From Rhodospirillales bacterium (GTDB lineage: Bacteria > Pseudomonadota > Alphaproteobacteria > Reyranellales > Reyranellaceae): a stretch of DNA of 64,000 bases. Numbering within the stretch: the stretch's first letter is position 1; every line of letters starts with the position of its first letter. Below, piece by piece: positions 1 to 12,020 of this stretch. Where the stretch lies: NCBI GenBank assembly GCA_016185145.1, contig JACPOB010000067.1, positions 1-64,000 of the forward strand. Reading direction: 5' to 3'. Both the position numbers and the translations under genes were made by a program. The notes under the pieces are model-generated. The model was not told the DNA's origin, did no database searches, and saw only the letters and a list, made by a program, of their open reading frames with translations.

Positions 1-46
1 CCTGTCTGATGCCAAACGACAAACGACCAGAGGCGCCCGCCACCCC

Positions 47-140
47 GGCCGACATCAATCGGAATCGATGGCCGGCTTCGATCGGAATCAGGTGGCCGAC
101 ATCAATCGGAATGCCCGGCCGACTTCAGCGGAATCCGCAT
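47..140. repeat. Imperfect tandem repeats, probable insertion-sequence end
   Basis: Four imperfect copies of a unit of about 24 bases, of the form GGCCGRCWTC-N-GGAAT, run head to tail and end at GGAATCCGCA. Clustered short direct repeats of this kind are typical of the ends of IS21-like elements in alphaproteobacteria. That family assignment is from memory. No transposase gene is inside the window, so this is either the edge of an element lying to the left or a remnant. Confidence 0.5.
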
Positions 141-463
141 ATAGCTACCAGGATGAGAAGCATTTTTTCGAATGGTTGGAATCAATTGACGGTGTTAAGC
201 GAGTCATCGGTGGGCCAGAGGGATTGTCGATTCAGCTCAAGCGAAATGGGCTCAACCGGCAGGATTTGTACGATCTAATGGCGCTACTAATGAGATATGG
301 CGTCGATATGCGTGGACTTAAGGATTTCGTAACACCGAAGAACAGGGCTTGGCTGACAAACCCGAGCGCATACTGGTACGCAAAAATCTTTGGCGGGACG
401 TCTCGCAAGACTACAGGGGCGCGTAGGGCTAAAGGCACAACGAGGAGGCGTTCCAAGAAGTGA
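68..463 (+). CDS. Small basic-tailed hypothetical protein, 5' end apparently replaced
   Basis: A 131-residue product of unknown function. The first 25 or so residues are encoded by the tandem IS-end-like repeats and look non-native. The protein-like part starts near residue 27 (DEKHFFEWLES) and contains a motif-rich stretch, GVDMRGLKDF followed by NRAWLTNPSAYWYAKIFGG, then a Lys/Arg-rich tail (TTRRRSKK). No in-frame ATG exists at the start of the conserved part, so the original start has probably been lost. The stop overlaps the beginning of an RHS-repeat remnant. From memory, small proteins ending in a similar AYW..xFG motif occur near RHS genes, which would suggest an immunity or orphan accessory role. 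I hold that weakly. Base composition is visibly lower in GC than the neighbours. Confidence 0.45.
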   Translation: MAGFDRNQVADINRNARPTSAESAYSYQDEKHFFEWLESIDGVKRVIGGPEGLSIQLKRNGLNRQDLYDLMALLMRYGVDMRGLKDFVTPKNRAWLTNPSAYWYAKIFGGTSRKTTGARRAKGTTRRRSKK

Positions 464-590
464 TGCCTACAGCCGCCTGAAATCCGTCACCGATGCGCTG
501 AGCTAGGTCAAGACCTACAGCTACGTCAAGGACAACCGGCTGCCAGGCATCGCCTACACCGGCGCCGTCAACCTTACGCCCGTTTGGGCG
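462..590 (+). pseudogene. RHS/YD-repeat protein fragment
   Basis: Reading from base 462 gives DAYSRLKSVTDALS, then a TAG stop at 504-506, then VKTYSYVKDNRLPGIAYTG. This matches the RHS/YD repeat consensus (GRLxSVTDxxGxxTTYxYDxxNRLxxI). Only about one and a half repeats survive before the reading frame loses resemblance near 581. There is no start codon, and a stop sits where a Gln or Gly is usual. It is a decayed piece of a large RHS or polymorphic-toxin gene left next to an insertion-sequence scar. Confidence 0.7.
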
Positions 591-644
591 ACGCGAGGAT
601 CTTCAGATCCCGCAGCTGGATGAGGATCACGACAAAGTGTCGGA

Positions 645-840
645 GTGAAAGCATTGCTGGCACTCGAGGCCAGCGACACTACGAATGGCGTGATCGCCGG
701 TTCGATCCGCCAGAAGTGGCCCTCTACGGTACGCAAAAAGTCGCGAAAACGAAATTGGCGATCCCTACCACAGTTGTTGACCTTATTGCACTGTGGTTAT
801 ATAGTCGATCCGTTGCGCGGCTTCCCCGCGTTCCCGCTCT
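645..840. repeat. Dispersed repeat, copy A (partner at 46069-46266)
   Basis: The two copies start with GTGAAGGCACTGCTGGCACT-like sequence and share long blocks such as AAGTGGCCCTCTACGGTACG and CCCGCGTTCCCGCTCT. Similarity is high through the first 135 bases or so, then drops, then returns at the end. Neither copy has a transposase frame. Both lie in non-coding gaps beyond the 3' end of a minus-strand gene. Probably an IS-end or MITE-like remnant. Confidence 0.7.
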
Positions 841-1199
841 TTCCAAGAGGGCTGCGGTGGACACCGCACGCGGCCCGTCCGGTCGCTTGCGTTCGGACGA
901 GCCGGGCTCCGGCACTCCGACTCGAGCGATTCCGGTTGCGAAACTTGCGAAACTGTCCGAATTCGCAATGAGGCTCAACCAGTTGGGGGTGCGAACTCGA
1001 AGGGATACTAGGCTCCTTGTCGGAAACGCCGGAAACGCCGGAAACCTCTCGCACTGCTGACGGCAGTGCATGCGCAGCTCGGTGTCCTCTCGTACGAGAG
1101 GTGGTCCGATTGCTATTCGTTCTCCGAGCGCGGAGAGGCACGTCGCGCCAAGGTGCGGCGCTTGGCGAGTCGCCAGGCGCCTGTCGCCAGCCAAACCGG
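841..1199. other. Intergenic stretch with no recognisable gene
   Basis: I see no convincing gene here. It contains two tiny direct repeats: TTGCGAAAC twice at 936-953, and CGGAAACGC twice plus a partial third at 1021-1046. It follows the RHS fragment and repeat copy A and reaches the 3' end of the histidine kinase gene. Confidence 0.5.
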
Positions 1200-4100
1200 C
1201 TAGGCGCCGATCTCCGCCTGCGCCCGCTGCACTTCGACGGCGAGCGGGCCCAGCCCATCCTGGCACGTCGCACGGTCGCCGGCCTTCGCCGCCCGCTCCA
1301 GCGCCTGGGCCGCATCGCCCAGCGCCCGCGCGCCGACGGCGAGCGCGCTGCCCTTCAGGCGGTGCGCCGCCGCCGCCAGTGCGCCGAGATCGCCGGCCGC
1401 CATCGCCGTCTCGATGTCGTGGCGCGATTCCGTGGCCGAGCGGCTGAACTTCGCCAGCAAGTCGCGACGCGCGGCCTCGTCGCCCTGCAGCCAGGGGTCG
1501 AGCACGGCGCGGTCGATCGCGGGGGCGTCGTCGCCCGCACCGCGCAGCCAGCGCTGCAGGGTGGCGCGCAGGCGCGGCAGGCCGACCGGCTTGGAGAGAT
1601 AGCCGTCCATGCCGGCGGCGCGGCAGCGTTCGTCCTCGCCCGCCATGGCGTTGGCCGTCACCGCCACGATCGGCGTGCGCGGCCGGCCGTCGGCCGTTTC
1701 GAGGCGGCGGATCTCGGCCGTCATCTCGAAGCCGTCCATCCGCGGCATGTGCACGTCGGCGAAGACGATGGCATAGCGGCCCACGCGCCAGGCGTTCAGC
1801 CCCTCGCGCCCGTCGGCCGCCGAATCGGCGCCGACGCCCAGCGCCTGGAGCTGGCGCACCAGCACCTCGCGGTTGATCGGATGGTCGTCGACCACCAGCA
1901 CGCTGTTGCCGGCGACCCGGGGCGAGGTGGGCAGCGTCTCGGCCGGCGCCTCGACGACCGGCAGGTCGACCAGCGGCGAATCGGCGGGGGCGGCCACCAG
2001 CTCGAGGATCACGGGGAAGGTCGAGCCGGCGCCGGGCGCGCTTTCGACCGTGACGTCGCCGCCCATGAGCTGCGCCAGCCGCCGCACGATCGACAGGCCG
2101 AGCCCGGTGCCGCCGTAGCGCCGCGTCGTCGAGCTGTCGGCCTGGGAGAAGGGCTGGAACAGGCGGGCCTGCTGGGCGTCGCTCATGCCGATGCCGGTGT
2201 CGCTGACGGTGAGCACGACATGGACGCGGCCGTCGCCCATCGGCTCGGTGCGGGCGCGGATCATGGCGCCGCCGCGCTCGGTGAATTTCAGCGCGTTGCC
2301 GAGAAGGTTGAACAGGATCTGGCGCACCCGCGTGGGATCGCCCAGCAGCACGTCGGTCGAGCCCGGCGCCACCGCGGCGACCAGCGACAGGCCCTTGCGC
2401 TCGGCCTGCGGGCGGAACGTCGCCACCACGCCGTCGACCAGCCCGGTCAGCGAGAACGGCGTGTCCTCGAGCTCGAGGCCGCCCGCCTCGATCTTGGAGA
2501 AGTCGAGCACGTCGTCGATGATGCGCAGCAGCGCCTGGGCCGATTCGCGCATGGTCGCCACGGTGCGCGTCTGGCCCTCGCGCACGCCCTCGGCCTCCAG
2601 CACCTCCATCATGCCCAGCACGCCGTTCATCGGCGTCCTGATCTCGTGGCTCATGGTGGCGAGGAAGGTCGACTTGGCCTGGTTGGCGACCTCGGCCTCC
2701 TCGCGCGACTTCTCGGCCGCGACCAGGGCCTGCTCGAGGTCGCGCTGGCGGCGGCGCTCCTCGGAGACGTCGCTCACCAGCACGACGGCGCGGCCGTCGG
2801 AAGCGTAGTCCAGCGATATGCGCGCCCAGTTGTTGAGCCCGTAGGGGATCAGCGCGGGACGGCCCGAGCGCAGCGTGGCGAGCTGGCGCTCGGCCCACGC
2901 CGCCGGCGTCTCGCGCGGCGGCTTCAGGACCGTGCCGGCGTAGTGGACGGCGTCGCGCAGCAGCACCCCCGGGGTCACGATCTCGGGAAAGCCCTGCATG
3001 AACCGGCGATACGCCTCGTTGCACTGGACCAGCCGCTCGTCGCGGTCGAGGAAGGCGATGCCGTCGTCCATCGCCTCCATGGCGAGCAGCAGCGTCTGGC
3101 GCGCCTCGACCGCCGACTGGCGCGCGCCCTCGAGGTCGGTGACGTCGCGGAACATGCCGAGCCGCCAGCCGTTGTCGAGCACGGTCATGCGGAAATGCAG
3201 CATGCGCTCGCGGCGCTTGAGCAGCATCCAGCCATCGGTGCCCTGGGCGAAGATCTGCCGGCGCGTCGCGACGAACTCGGCGCGCTGAGCGGCGTCCAGC
3301 GGGCCGAAATCGCCGCGATCGATCTGGTAGTCGAGGATCGACCAGGCGTCGCGCAGCCCGCCCAGGATCGTGCGGTCGAGGTTGAGGAAGCGCAGCGTCG
3401 GCTCGTTGAAGAACAGCCACTTGCCGTCGGCGTCGTAGACCAGCAGCGCGTCCGGCATCTCGTCGAGCACGGTCTGCAAGGTGCGGCGCGAGCGCTCGAG
3501 CTCCTGTTCGCGCGTCTTGAGCTCGGTGATGTCGCGATAGGTCACCAGCAGGCGGCCGTCGCCCAGCCGGTGCGAGGTGATCTCGAGCGTGAGCCCGTTG
3601 CGGCCGGTGCGCACGAAGGGCTCGACGTCGCCCTTCTCGATGACGGCCAGGCGGCGCGCCAGCTCGGCGTCGATGTCGGAGATCGGCCCGAAATCGCCGC
3701 GCGCGAGCTGGAAGCGGATGATGTCGGCGAGGTTGATGGTGGTGGCGATGGTCGCGGCATCGAGGTCGAGCAGGCGGCCGAAGGCGGCATTGTGGAACAG
3801 CAGCCCGCCGTCCGGAGCGTAGAGCGCGGCGCCGTCGCCCATGTTGGCGAGCACCGACCGCATGGTGGCGCGCGTGCGCTCCTGTTCGGACTGCGCCTGG
3901 ACGATCCGGTTCTCCTGCTCGACGATGTCGGTGAGGTCGCGATGCACCGTGAGAACGCGGCCGCCGGGCAGCGGCCGGTAGGTCACCTCGACGGTGCGCC
4001 CGGTGACGGTGCGCCGCCGCTCCGCCGGCTGGCCCGGCAGGTTGAAGCGCGCGACGCGGCTGGCGATCCAGCCCTCCAGGCCGCCCGGCAGCGCCTCGAG

Positions 4101-4943
4101 CGCACCGTAGTCGCCGCGCAGCGCGCGATAGCGGATGATGTCCCTGAAGGTCGGCAGGCCCTTCAGCACCTCGTCCGGCATGTCGTGCAAACGGGCCATC
4201 GCCCTGTTCTGGTAGACCCAGCGGCCGTCGCCTTCGTAGAGCAGCGCGCCGTCGCTCATGTTGTCGAGCATGGTGCGCATGGTCTCCTCGGCGAAGGCGA
4301 CGTTGCGGTGCGCGTCGTCGAGGCTCTTGGAGAGGTCGTGCGCGGCGAGGTCGCGGGCGATCTCGGCGCGCGTGCGCTTGCGCTCGATATGGGCGAACAG
4401 GCTGACGATGACGACGAAGCCCAGCATGATGGCGGCGAGCCCGATGGCATGCCGGTCGCCGTCGCCCAGCGCCAGGACGCCCGCCATCGGCAGCACCAGC
4501 GAGGCGGCCGACAGGGTGTAGGTGCGCCCGTCGAGGCCGCGCGAAGGCGTGCCGCCGATGATCAGGCAGATCGCGAGAGCCCACAGCGTGCGCTCCTGCT
4601 CGAACGGCAGGGTGGCGAAGAAGCCGCCCATCAGGCCGTTGGCGAACGAGGTCGGCACGGCGGTGACGGTGTAGAGCCAGCGCCAGCCGGCGAGACTCAC
4701 CGCCGCCGGATTGCGACGATAGACGACCTGGACCCGCCACGAGCCCCATACGGAGATGACGTAGATGGCCGCCGGCACCAGGAACATCCAGAGCGGGGCC
4801 AGCCCGGCATAGAGGGCAGCCGCCACGACGCCGAAGATCGGCAGGGCCAGCACCTTGGGCAGGGTCGGGATCTCGACCAGCCGGTGGGTGACGACCTGCT
4901 CGATCCGCCTGGGATCGATGCCGGCGATGTCCAGTTGGGCCAT
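1200..4943 (-). CDS. Hybrid sensor histidine kinase with four PAS domains, receiver and HPt
   Basis: A 1247-residue sensor. The first 190 residues hold about six hydrophobic segments. Four PAS-like modules follow, at roughly 220-335, 355-470, 485-615 and 625-750; the first three share the GDxGALxxP/GDFGP linker pattern. The HisKA box [10 protein letters not shown] puts the phosphoacceptor at H766. The ATPase domain (about 865-980) has the N box [10 protein letters not shown] and [14 protein letters not shown] receiver domain carries DDHPIN and phosphoacceptor D1063 in [13 protein letters not shown]-terminal HPt domain (about 1160-1247) carries H1194 in AHRLKGSA. All phosphorelay residues are present, so a complete His-Asp-His relay is expected, with output through a separate regulator. 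The OmpR-type regulator at 6320 is the nearest candidate, but the pairing is inference. The ligand is unknown. Confidence 0.92.
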   Translation of the reverse strand: MAQLDIAGIDPRRIEQVVTHRLVEIPTLPKVLALPIFGVVAAALYAGLAPLWMFLVPAAIYVISVWGSWRVQVVYRRNPAAVSLAGWRWLYTVTAVPTSFANGLMGGFFATLPFEQERTLWALAICLIIGGTPSRGLDGRTYTLSAASLVLPMAGVLALGDGDRHAIGLAAIMLGFVVIVSLFAHIERKRTRAEIARDLAAHDLSKSLDDAHRNVAFAEETMRTMLDNMSDGALLYEGDGRWVYQNRAMARLHDMPDEVLKGLPTFRDIIRYRALRGDYGALEALPGGLEGWIASRVARFNLPGQPAERRRTVTGRTVEVTYRPLPGGRVLTVHRDLTDIVEQENRIVQAQSEQERTRATMRSVLANMGDGAALYAPDGGLLFHNAAFGRLLDLDAATIATTINLADIIRFQLARGDFGPISDIDAELARRLAVIEKGDVEPFVRTGRNGLTLEITSHRLGDGRLLVTYRDITELKTREQELERSRRTLQTVLDEMPDALLVYDADGKWLFFNEPTLRFLNLDRTILGGLRDAWSILDYQIDRGDFGPLDAAQRAEFVATRRQIFAQGTDGWMLLKRRERMLHFRMTVLDNGWRLGMFRDVTDLEGARQSAVEARQTLLLAMEAMDDGIAFLDRDERLVQCNEAYRRFMQGFPEIVTPGVLLRDAVHYAGTVLKPPRETPAAWAERQLATLRSGRPALIPYGLNNWARISLDYASDGRAVVLVSDVSEERRRQRDLEQALVAAEKSREEAEVANQAKSTFLATMSHEIRTPMNGVLGMMEVLEAEGVREGQTRTVATMRESAQALLRIIDDVLDFSKIEAGGLELEDTPFSLTGLVDGVVATFRPQAERKGLSLVAAVAPGSTDVLLGDPTRVRQILFNLLGNALKFTERGGAMIRARTEPMGDGRVHVVLTVSDTGIGMSDAQQARLFQPFSQADSSTTRRYGGTGLGLSIVRRLAQLMGGDVTVESAPGAGSTFPVILELVAAPADSPLVDLPVVEAPAETLPTSPRVAGNSVLVVDDHPINREVLVRQLQALGVGADSAADGREGLNAWRVGRYAIVFADVHMPRMDGFEMTAEIRRLETADGRPRTPIVAVTANAMAGEDERCRAAGMDGYLSKPVGLPRLRATLQRWLRGAGDDAPAIDRAVLDPWLQGDEAARRDLLAKFSRSATESRHDIETAMAAGDLGALAAAAHRLKGSALAVGARALGDAAQALERAAKAGDRATCQDGLGPLAVEVQRAQAEIGA

Positions 4944-4993
4944 TCAGCGATGCTGAAAGGTTTGCGTATCAACCGTGTGTCACGCTGCCCGCG

Positions 4994-5049
4994 CTTTGTA
5001 TCGTCCATGTCGCGGCGGGCCCTTGCGGCGATACAGGGGCGATACAAAG
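4994..5049. promoter_or_regulatory. Inverted repeat in the divergent kinase / NG-repeat promoter region
   Basis: A perfect 10-base inverted repeat, CTTTGTATCG at 4994-5003 and CGATACAAAG at 5040-5049. A third partial copy, CGATACA, lies between them near 5029. The site is in the 254-base gap between the minus-strand kinase and the plus-strand NG-repeat gene, so it could be an operator serving one or both. No binding protein is identified. Confidence 0.35.
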
Positions 5050-5197
5050 CAGCGATGCAAAAGCGGCCGCGGCTGCAACACACACGGCAAAGGAAAGTGG
5101 TGCGTGCGACACCGCCACGACTTCGAACCACGGCATGTTCCCGCCCGTTCCGACGGCCTGTCGCTGCGGACTACTCAACCTGGACGGGAGAAACGTC

Positions 5198-5437
5198 ATG
5201 TTCAGAACCTTCGCGATCTTCGGCATCCTGGCCTCGCTGGCCGCCTCCAACGTCGCTCATGCGGGTTGGCAGAACGGCATGAGCCTCAACGGCCTCGGCA
5301 CCAACGGCGTCGATCCGAACGGCATGAGCCTCAACGGCCTCGGTACCAACGGCCTGGAGCTGAATGGCGTCTCCGAGCCCAAGACCGCTTCGACCCTGTC
5401 GATCCAGGCGTTCGAGCTGCCGCCCGAGAGCCGCTGA
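5198..5437 (+). CDS. Secreted Asn-Gly pentapeptide-repeat mini-protein
   Basis: A 79-residue protein. An ATG upstream at 5135 would add 21 residues without signal-peptide character, so I chose the ATG at 5198, which follows GGGAG and starts a clean Sec signal ending AHA at residue 22. The mature part opens with seven exact five-residue units, each ending Asn-Gly: GWQNG, MSLNG, LGTNG, VDPNG, MSLNG, LGTNG, LELNG (residues 23-57). A 22-residue tail follows. At DNA level, nine codons (MSLNGLGTNG) are duplicated 45 bases apart. A gene for an ADYC-like exported protein starts 59 bases downstream, and NG-repeat genes next to ADYC genes are a pairing I recall from myxobacteria. Function unknown. Asn-Gly is the classic site of spontaneous deamidation and isopeptide or succinimide chemistry, which may or may not matter here. 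Confidence 0.75.
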   Translation: MFRTFAIFGILASLAASNVAHAGWQNGMSLNGLGTNGVDPNGMSLNGLGTNGLELNGVSEPKTASTLSIQAFELPPESR

Positions 5438-5496
5438 ATGGCATGGCAGGCCGGCCCGCCTGGCGTGGGCCGGCCATCGTTCCAGGAGACTTCCTC

Positions 5497-6258
5497 ATGC
5501 GCCGCATCCTTCTTTCCTGCCTGGCGCTGTTGTGGGCCGTGGCGCCGGCGACGGGGCAGGCTGCTCCGCGCATCGCCGTGGAAGGCACCGAGTTCGTCGT
5601 AACCTTGGATGATGGCCGCGTGCTGCGCAGCCGCGAGCTTGTGGGCGCGGTGCTCGATGTGCGCCTGGGCGGCCAGCCGATGCATCTGCGCATCGCATCG
5701 GTCGAGCCCGATCCGCGCGATTCGAGCGGCACGGTCTGGTTGCACACGCTGGAGAGCCGCGACGCGGACGGCCAGTGGCACAATCTTTGTATTGCCGGTC
5801 CCGACGGGCGACGCCAGGCGTTCCCGCTGGCGGGAGGGGCCCACGGCGTCGAGCTGACCTGCACGTCGGGTGCGATCGCCAAGTGCGTGCGCTTCGGCTA
5901 CCGGCGCTGGACTGCGGCGTCCGATGGCAGCGCGCTCGCGCCGCTGCATGCGGCCTGCGTGCGCATGGTGCGCGGCGACTATGGCGGCGCCCGGCCGTGG
6001 ACCAAGGACGGCATGCGCATCGATGTCTATGACGATCGCGGCGTGCAGCGGGCGGACAACGACCCCGCCGATGCCTTCGAGGCGGGCTGGAGCCCTGGCG
6101 GCGCCGTTTGCGTGCACCACGTGCGCGTCGAGGAGAACGTGTCGCTTGCCGAGCTGGAAGCGACCTATCCGGCGCTGCGCGGCCGCACCGGGGCGATCTG
6201 CACCGAGGAATTCGCGCGGGCGCACGGCGCCGTCGTCTTCAACAGATCGCGGCTCTGA
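5497..6258 (+). CDS. Secreted ADYC-domain-like protein
   Basis: A 253-residue exported protein. The ATG at 5497 is preceded by CAGGAGA and gives a signal peptide (MRRILLSCLALLWAV, cleavage near ATGQA). The core has paired cysteines and a motif near residues 150-185, CVRMVRGDYGGARPWTKDG then RIDVYDDRG. This resembles the ADYC domain signature (C-x-R-x-x-R-A-D-Y-C-G-D-G, T-x-D-G, I-D-x-x-D), except that the motif itself reads GDYGG, lacking the A and the C. Further cysteines occur in LCIAGP, LTCTSG, AICTEE. The domain has no known biochemical role. Probably co-transcribed with the NG-repeat mini-protein upstream; the response regulator gene follows after 61 bases. Confidence 0.6.
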   Translation: MRRILLSCLALLWAVAPATGQAAPRIAVEGTEFVVTLDDGRVLRSRELVGAVLDVRLGGQPMHLRIASVEPDPRDSSGTVWLHTLESRDADGQWHNLCIAGPDGRRQAFPLAGGAHGVELTCTSGAIAKCVRFGYRRWTAASDGSALAPLHAACVRMVRGDYGGARPWTKDGMRIDVYDDRGVQRADNDPADAFEAGWSPGGAVCVHHVRVEENVSLAELEATYPALRGRTGAICTEEFARAHGAVVFNRSRL

Positions 6259-6319
6259 GGATCATTTGCGGGGCTCCGCGGCGGCCGGTCTGTGGTAGGT
6301 TTGCCGGGCGGGGGAACGA

Positions 6320-7027
6320 TTGGACAAACGTCAGCACATCGTGGTGGTCGAGGACGAGGCGGCACAGCGTCAGCTTCTGCTCGACTATCTCAGCCGCCAG
6401 GGCTTCCGCGTCACCGGCTTCGAATCGGGCGCGGGCCTGCGCCGCATGATCGAGCGCGAGATGCCGGCCCTCGTCCTGCTCGACGTCGGCCTGCCCGGCG
6501 AGGACGGCTTCGCCGTCGCCCGCTGGCTGCGCGAGAAGAGCGGCCGGATCTGCATCATCATGGTGACGGCGGCGGGCGACACGGTCGACCGCGTGGTCGG
6601 CCTGGAGACGGGCGCCGACGACTACATCCCCAAGCCGTTCGACCCACGCGAGCTTCTCGCCCGCATCAAGAGCGTGCTGCGCCGCGCCCAGGGGTCGGCG
6701 GCGCCGTCGGCCGGTCCGCGCGTGCGCATGGGCCGGCGCGTGCTCGATCTCGAGAAGCGCGTGCTGGTCGAGGCCGACGGCAGCGAGGAGACGCTGTCGG
6801 CCAGCGAATTCGATCTGCTGAAGGTGTTCGCCGAGAATCCCAACCGGCCGCTGGCGCGCGACTGGCTGCTCGAGACCATCGGCCATCGCGAGATGGAGGT
6901 GTTCGACCGCGCCATGGACCTGCGCATCACGCGCATCCGGCGCAAGGTCGAGAAGGATCCCGCCCACCCCGAGGCGATCCGCACGGTGCGCGGCGTCGGC
7001 TACATGTTCGTGCCGCCCAAGGATTGA
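6320..7027 (+). CDS. OmpR-family response regulator
   Basis: A 235-residue two-domain regulator. The receiver domain (about 5-120) shows the acidic pair E11/D12, phosphoacceptor D55 in VLLDVGLPGEDG, and the conserved Lys in IPKPFDPRELLARI. The C-terminal winged helix (about 135-232) shows LSASEFDLLKVF, a DRAMDLRITRIRRKVEKDP recognition region and the IRTVRGVGYMF wing. The start is a TTG at 6320 after a GGGGGAACGA purine run; no good ATG is in frame. It lies downstream of the ADYC-like gene with no sensor kinase beside it on the same strand, so the hybrid kinase at 1200-4943 is the nearest possible partner. Confidence 0.92.
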   Translation: MDKRQHIVVVEDEAAQRQLLLDYLSRQGFRVTGFESGAGLRRMIEREMPALVLLDVGLPGEDGFAVARWLREKSGRICIIMVTAAGDTVDRVVGLETGADDYIPKPFDPRELLARIKSVLRRAQGSAAPSAGPRVRMGRRVLDLEKRVLVEADGSEETLSASEFDLLKVFAENPNRPLARDWLLETIGHREMEVFDRAMDLRITRIRRKVEKDPAHPEAIRTVRGVGYMFVPPKD

Positions 7028-7034
7028 GTCTTCC

Positions 7035-7090
7035 TCTTCCGGACCGCGCGCATCCTGCGCGCTCATGAATCATGAGCGCGCCGGTCCGGG
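7035..7090. repeat. REPIN, one hairpin degenerate
   Basis: Left REP: CTTCCGGACC then a 7-bp hairpin GCGCGCA-TCC-TGCGCGC (7046-7062) and TCATGA. The inverted right half starts TCATGAGCGCGC but runs directly into CGGTCCGG, so its hairpin is missing. It lies between the response regulator and recA. Confidence 0.75.
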
Positions 7091-7151
7091 AGAGGATATG
7101 ACCGTACTTCACCTGACTCACGCTTTCCCCATGGAGGCGAACGATCCAGGC

Positions 7152-7166
7152 GAACATAGCTAGAAC
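7152..7166 (+). promoter_or_regulatory. LexA (SOS) box of recA
   Basis: GAAC (7152-7155), seven bases, GAAC (7163-7166) is the exact GAAC-N7-GAAC operator used by alphaproteobacterial LexA. It lies 142 bases upstream of the recA start. A further GAAC occurs at 7176. This is the expected place and type of site for SOS control of recA. Confidence 0.75.
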
Positions 7167-7308
7167 TTGTGTCAAGAACATTAGTTCCATCAGGGGGTTA
7201 TTTGTCCCCTTGCCGACCGGAACAAAATGGGTACATTGGCCTGACCCCCGGCGGACTTATCCGCATTGCCGCTCCCGACAGGGGCGTGGGAGAACGAGGA
7301 GACAGCCA

Positions 7309-7989
<681 letters not shown>

Positions 7990-7996
7990 CATCCTC

Positions 7997-8053
7997 ACCC
8001 CTGTCATCCGGCGCGGAGGCTACTCCGCGCGGACCGTAGCGAGGGACCTTTCT
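7997..8053. repeat. Half of a GTCATCC...GAGGGACC palindromic element
   Basis: It shares GTCATCC, GCGGAG and AGCGAGGGACCTTT with the complete inverted element at 17259-17381. It begins eight bases after the premature recA stop and includes a small GCGCGGAG/CTCCGCGC hairpin. Its position makes repeat-mediated loss of the recA 3' end plausible. Confidence 0.55.
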
Positions 8054-8102
8054 ACTTCTTCTTAGACTTTTGCGACCAGGATCCCCCTGTCTCCTGTCGC
8101 CG

Positions 8103-8170
8103 GGCCGATGCTGTACCCCCACGCACAGCATCGGCCCATTCTTTTGCGCGCAGCGCAAAAGAATGGGCCG
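8103..8170. repeat. Long perfect hairpin with an overlapping alternative stem
   Basis: An 18-bp perfect stem (8132-8149 with 8153-8170, loop GCA) covers CGGCCCATTCTTTTGCGC. The 5' part of this stem can instead pair with 8103-8115: GGGCCGATGCTGT with ACAGCATCGGCCC at 8125-8137. The two stems are mutually exclusive, as in attenuators, but there is no U-tract or leader peptide. It is more likely a mobile palindrome between recA and the convergent YkgJ-like gene. Confidence 0.6.
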
Positions 8171-8233
8171 GGCGGGCGTAAGCGCATTCACATGCGCGGT
8201 AGCCCGCACAGCTCAGAACGAATCCCGCCTTCG

Positions 8234-8935
8234 CTATCTGCTCCCCGCCGACGACATCCGCTTCAAGAACCGCTGCACCCATGCCGGCCCGGTCCGCCGC
8301 TCGACCTTGCGCGGCCGCGTCCGGGCCCACGCCATCAACAGCGCCAGCGGAAACCAGTCGTCCTTCTCGTCCTGCAGCCCGCGAGCCGCCATCGACACCT
8401 TGGGCACGGCGACCGGCGTCACACCTTCCTGCTGGGGCCCCGCACACAGCTCGGCCGGCGACGTCACGAGATACTCGCGGCAGACCAGCGGTCGTTCGGG
8501 ATGGATCGAGCAGCTCTCGTCCTCGAGGAACGGGCAGGGCACCCCGAGTGCGAAATACGCTGTCGACAGCTCACGATCGCTGCGTCCCTGCCGGTCCTTG
8601 AGACCGCCGACTTCGATCGCGGCTTCGGCCGCGGCGAATCTTGCCTTCACCACCTCACGCCGTTCGGCCGGCATCTCCTGTACGACCTGCAGCAATCGCT
8701 CACCCTCCGTGCGCGACACCGGTACGAGCTGGCGGCAGCACGCGCCGCACCCCTTGCGGCAGGAGATCGCCTTGCCCATCTCTGCTGCCTCGACGACCGC
8801 GTTCACCAACCCCTGCAGGGCGGGCACGACTTCGGCCGCGGGAACCGCCGCGTTGGGCACGGTGATCGGATGGACGATCCTGAGATCGCCCATCGTGAGG
8901 CGTAAAGTTGCGGTGGAATGGACCGATTCGGCCAT
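8234..8935 (-). CDS. YkgJ-family cysteine-cluster protein
   Basis: A product of about 233 residues. Two cysteine clusters define the family: [12 protein letters not shown] near residue 60, and [20 protein letters not shown] about 75 residues later. YkgJ/UPF0153-type proteins bind zinc or an Fe-S cluster through these cysteines; no reaction is established. The start is uncertain. I use the ATG at 8935, which follows CCGGAAA; the ATG at 8893 would also keep both clusters. The gene diverges from alaS with a gap of 57 bases. Confidence 0.8.
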   Translation of the reverse strand: MAESVHSTATLRLTMGDLRIVHPITVPNAAVPAAEVVPALQGLVNAVVEAAEMGKAISCRKGCGACCRQLVPVSRTEGERLLQVVQEMPAERREVVKARFAAAEAAIEVGGLKDRQGRSDRELSTAYFALGVPCPFLEDESCSIHPERPLVCREYLVTSPAELCAGPQQEGVTPVAVPKVSMAARGLQDEKDDWFPLALLMAWARTRPRKVERRTGPAWVQRFLKRMSSAGSR

Positions 8936-8992
8936 TTTCCGGCAGGTTCCCCGTTCTGGACGAAGGCTTGGCCCGCACGCTACAAGCACCGC

Positions 8993-11640
<2,648 letters not shown>

Positions 11641-11644
<4 letters not shown>

Positions 11645-12018
11645 GGGTTCTCGTCCTCCTCGCTGCCGGGGCACTTGCCGTCGGCGCCTGCGCGCCGAAA
11701 AACTTCTCCATGGAAGGCAAGGACGCCGACCAGATGGTCAAGGACGAGGCGCAGTGCCGCGCCCAGGTCCGTCAGCAGGCGCAGCAGGAGCGCAACATCG
11801 AGGACCAGCGGCGCGCGACGTTCGACGGCGAGCGCGAGCGTTTCGGCCAGCAGGACCTCTACCGGACCATGGACAACCAGGGCTACAAGAACAACGTCGA
11901 CCGCATGACGGCGCGCTGCATGGAAGCGCGCGGCTGGGCGCCCAAGAACCAGAACTCGGTCAGCGCCTGGTGGAACCGGGTGTCGACCTTCAACACGCCG
12001 GTCGGCGCCGGCAAATAG
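11641..12018 (+). CDS. Small lipoprotein downstream of alaS
   Basis: A 125-residue protein whose ATG overlaps the alaS stop. The N-terminus is a lipoprotein signal ([17 protein letters not shown]) with lipobox AVGAC and C17 as the lipidated residue. The mature part is hydrophilic and rich in Gln, Arg and Asp, with two further cysteines ([15 protein letters not shown]). No family is recognised. Envelope location is expected from the signal. Confidence 0.75.
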
Positions 12019-12020
12019 TT

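Noticed and set aside
47..1046. Possible CRISPR array (tandem repeats at 47-140, 936-953 and 1021-1046)
   Set aside because: Units are short, adjacent and without spacers of even length; no cas gene is present.
724..5282. Very long open frames of more than 1300 codons opposite and in other frames of the histidine kinase
   Set aside because: They are shadows caused by high GC at third positions: the translations are Arg/His/Ala-rich low-complexity strings without motifs, whereas the kinase frame has every expected domain.
5198..6258. A RiPP biosynthetic cluster with the NG-repeat peptide as precursor
   Set aside because: The peptide has a Sec signal rather than a typical leader, and no maturation enzyme, peptidase-exporter or radical SAM gene lies nearby. 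I keep it only as an unexplained secreted pair.
8052..8447. Minus-strand frame ending GGSWSQKSKKK
   Set aside because: It overlaps the YkgJ-like gene in another frame on the same strand and crosses the palindrome; no motif supports it.
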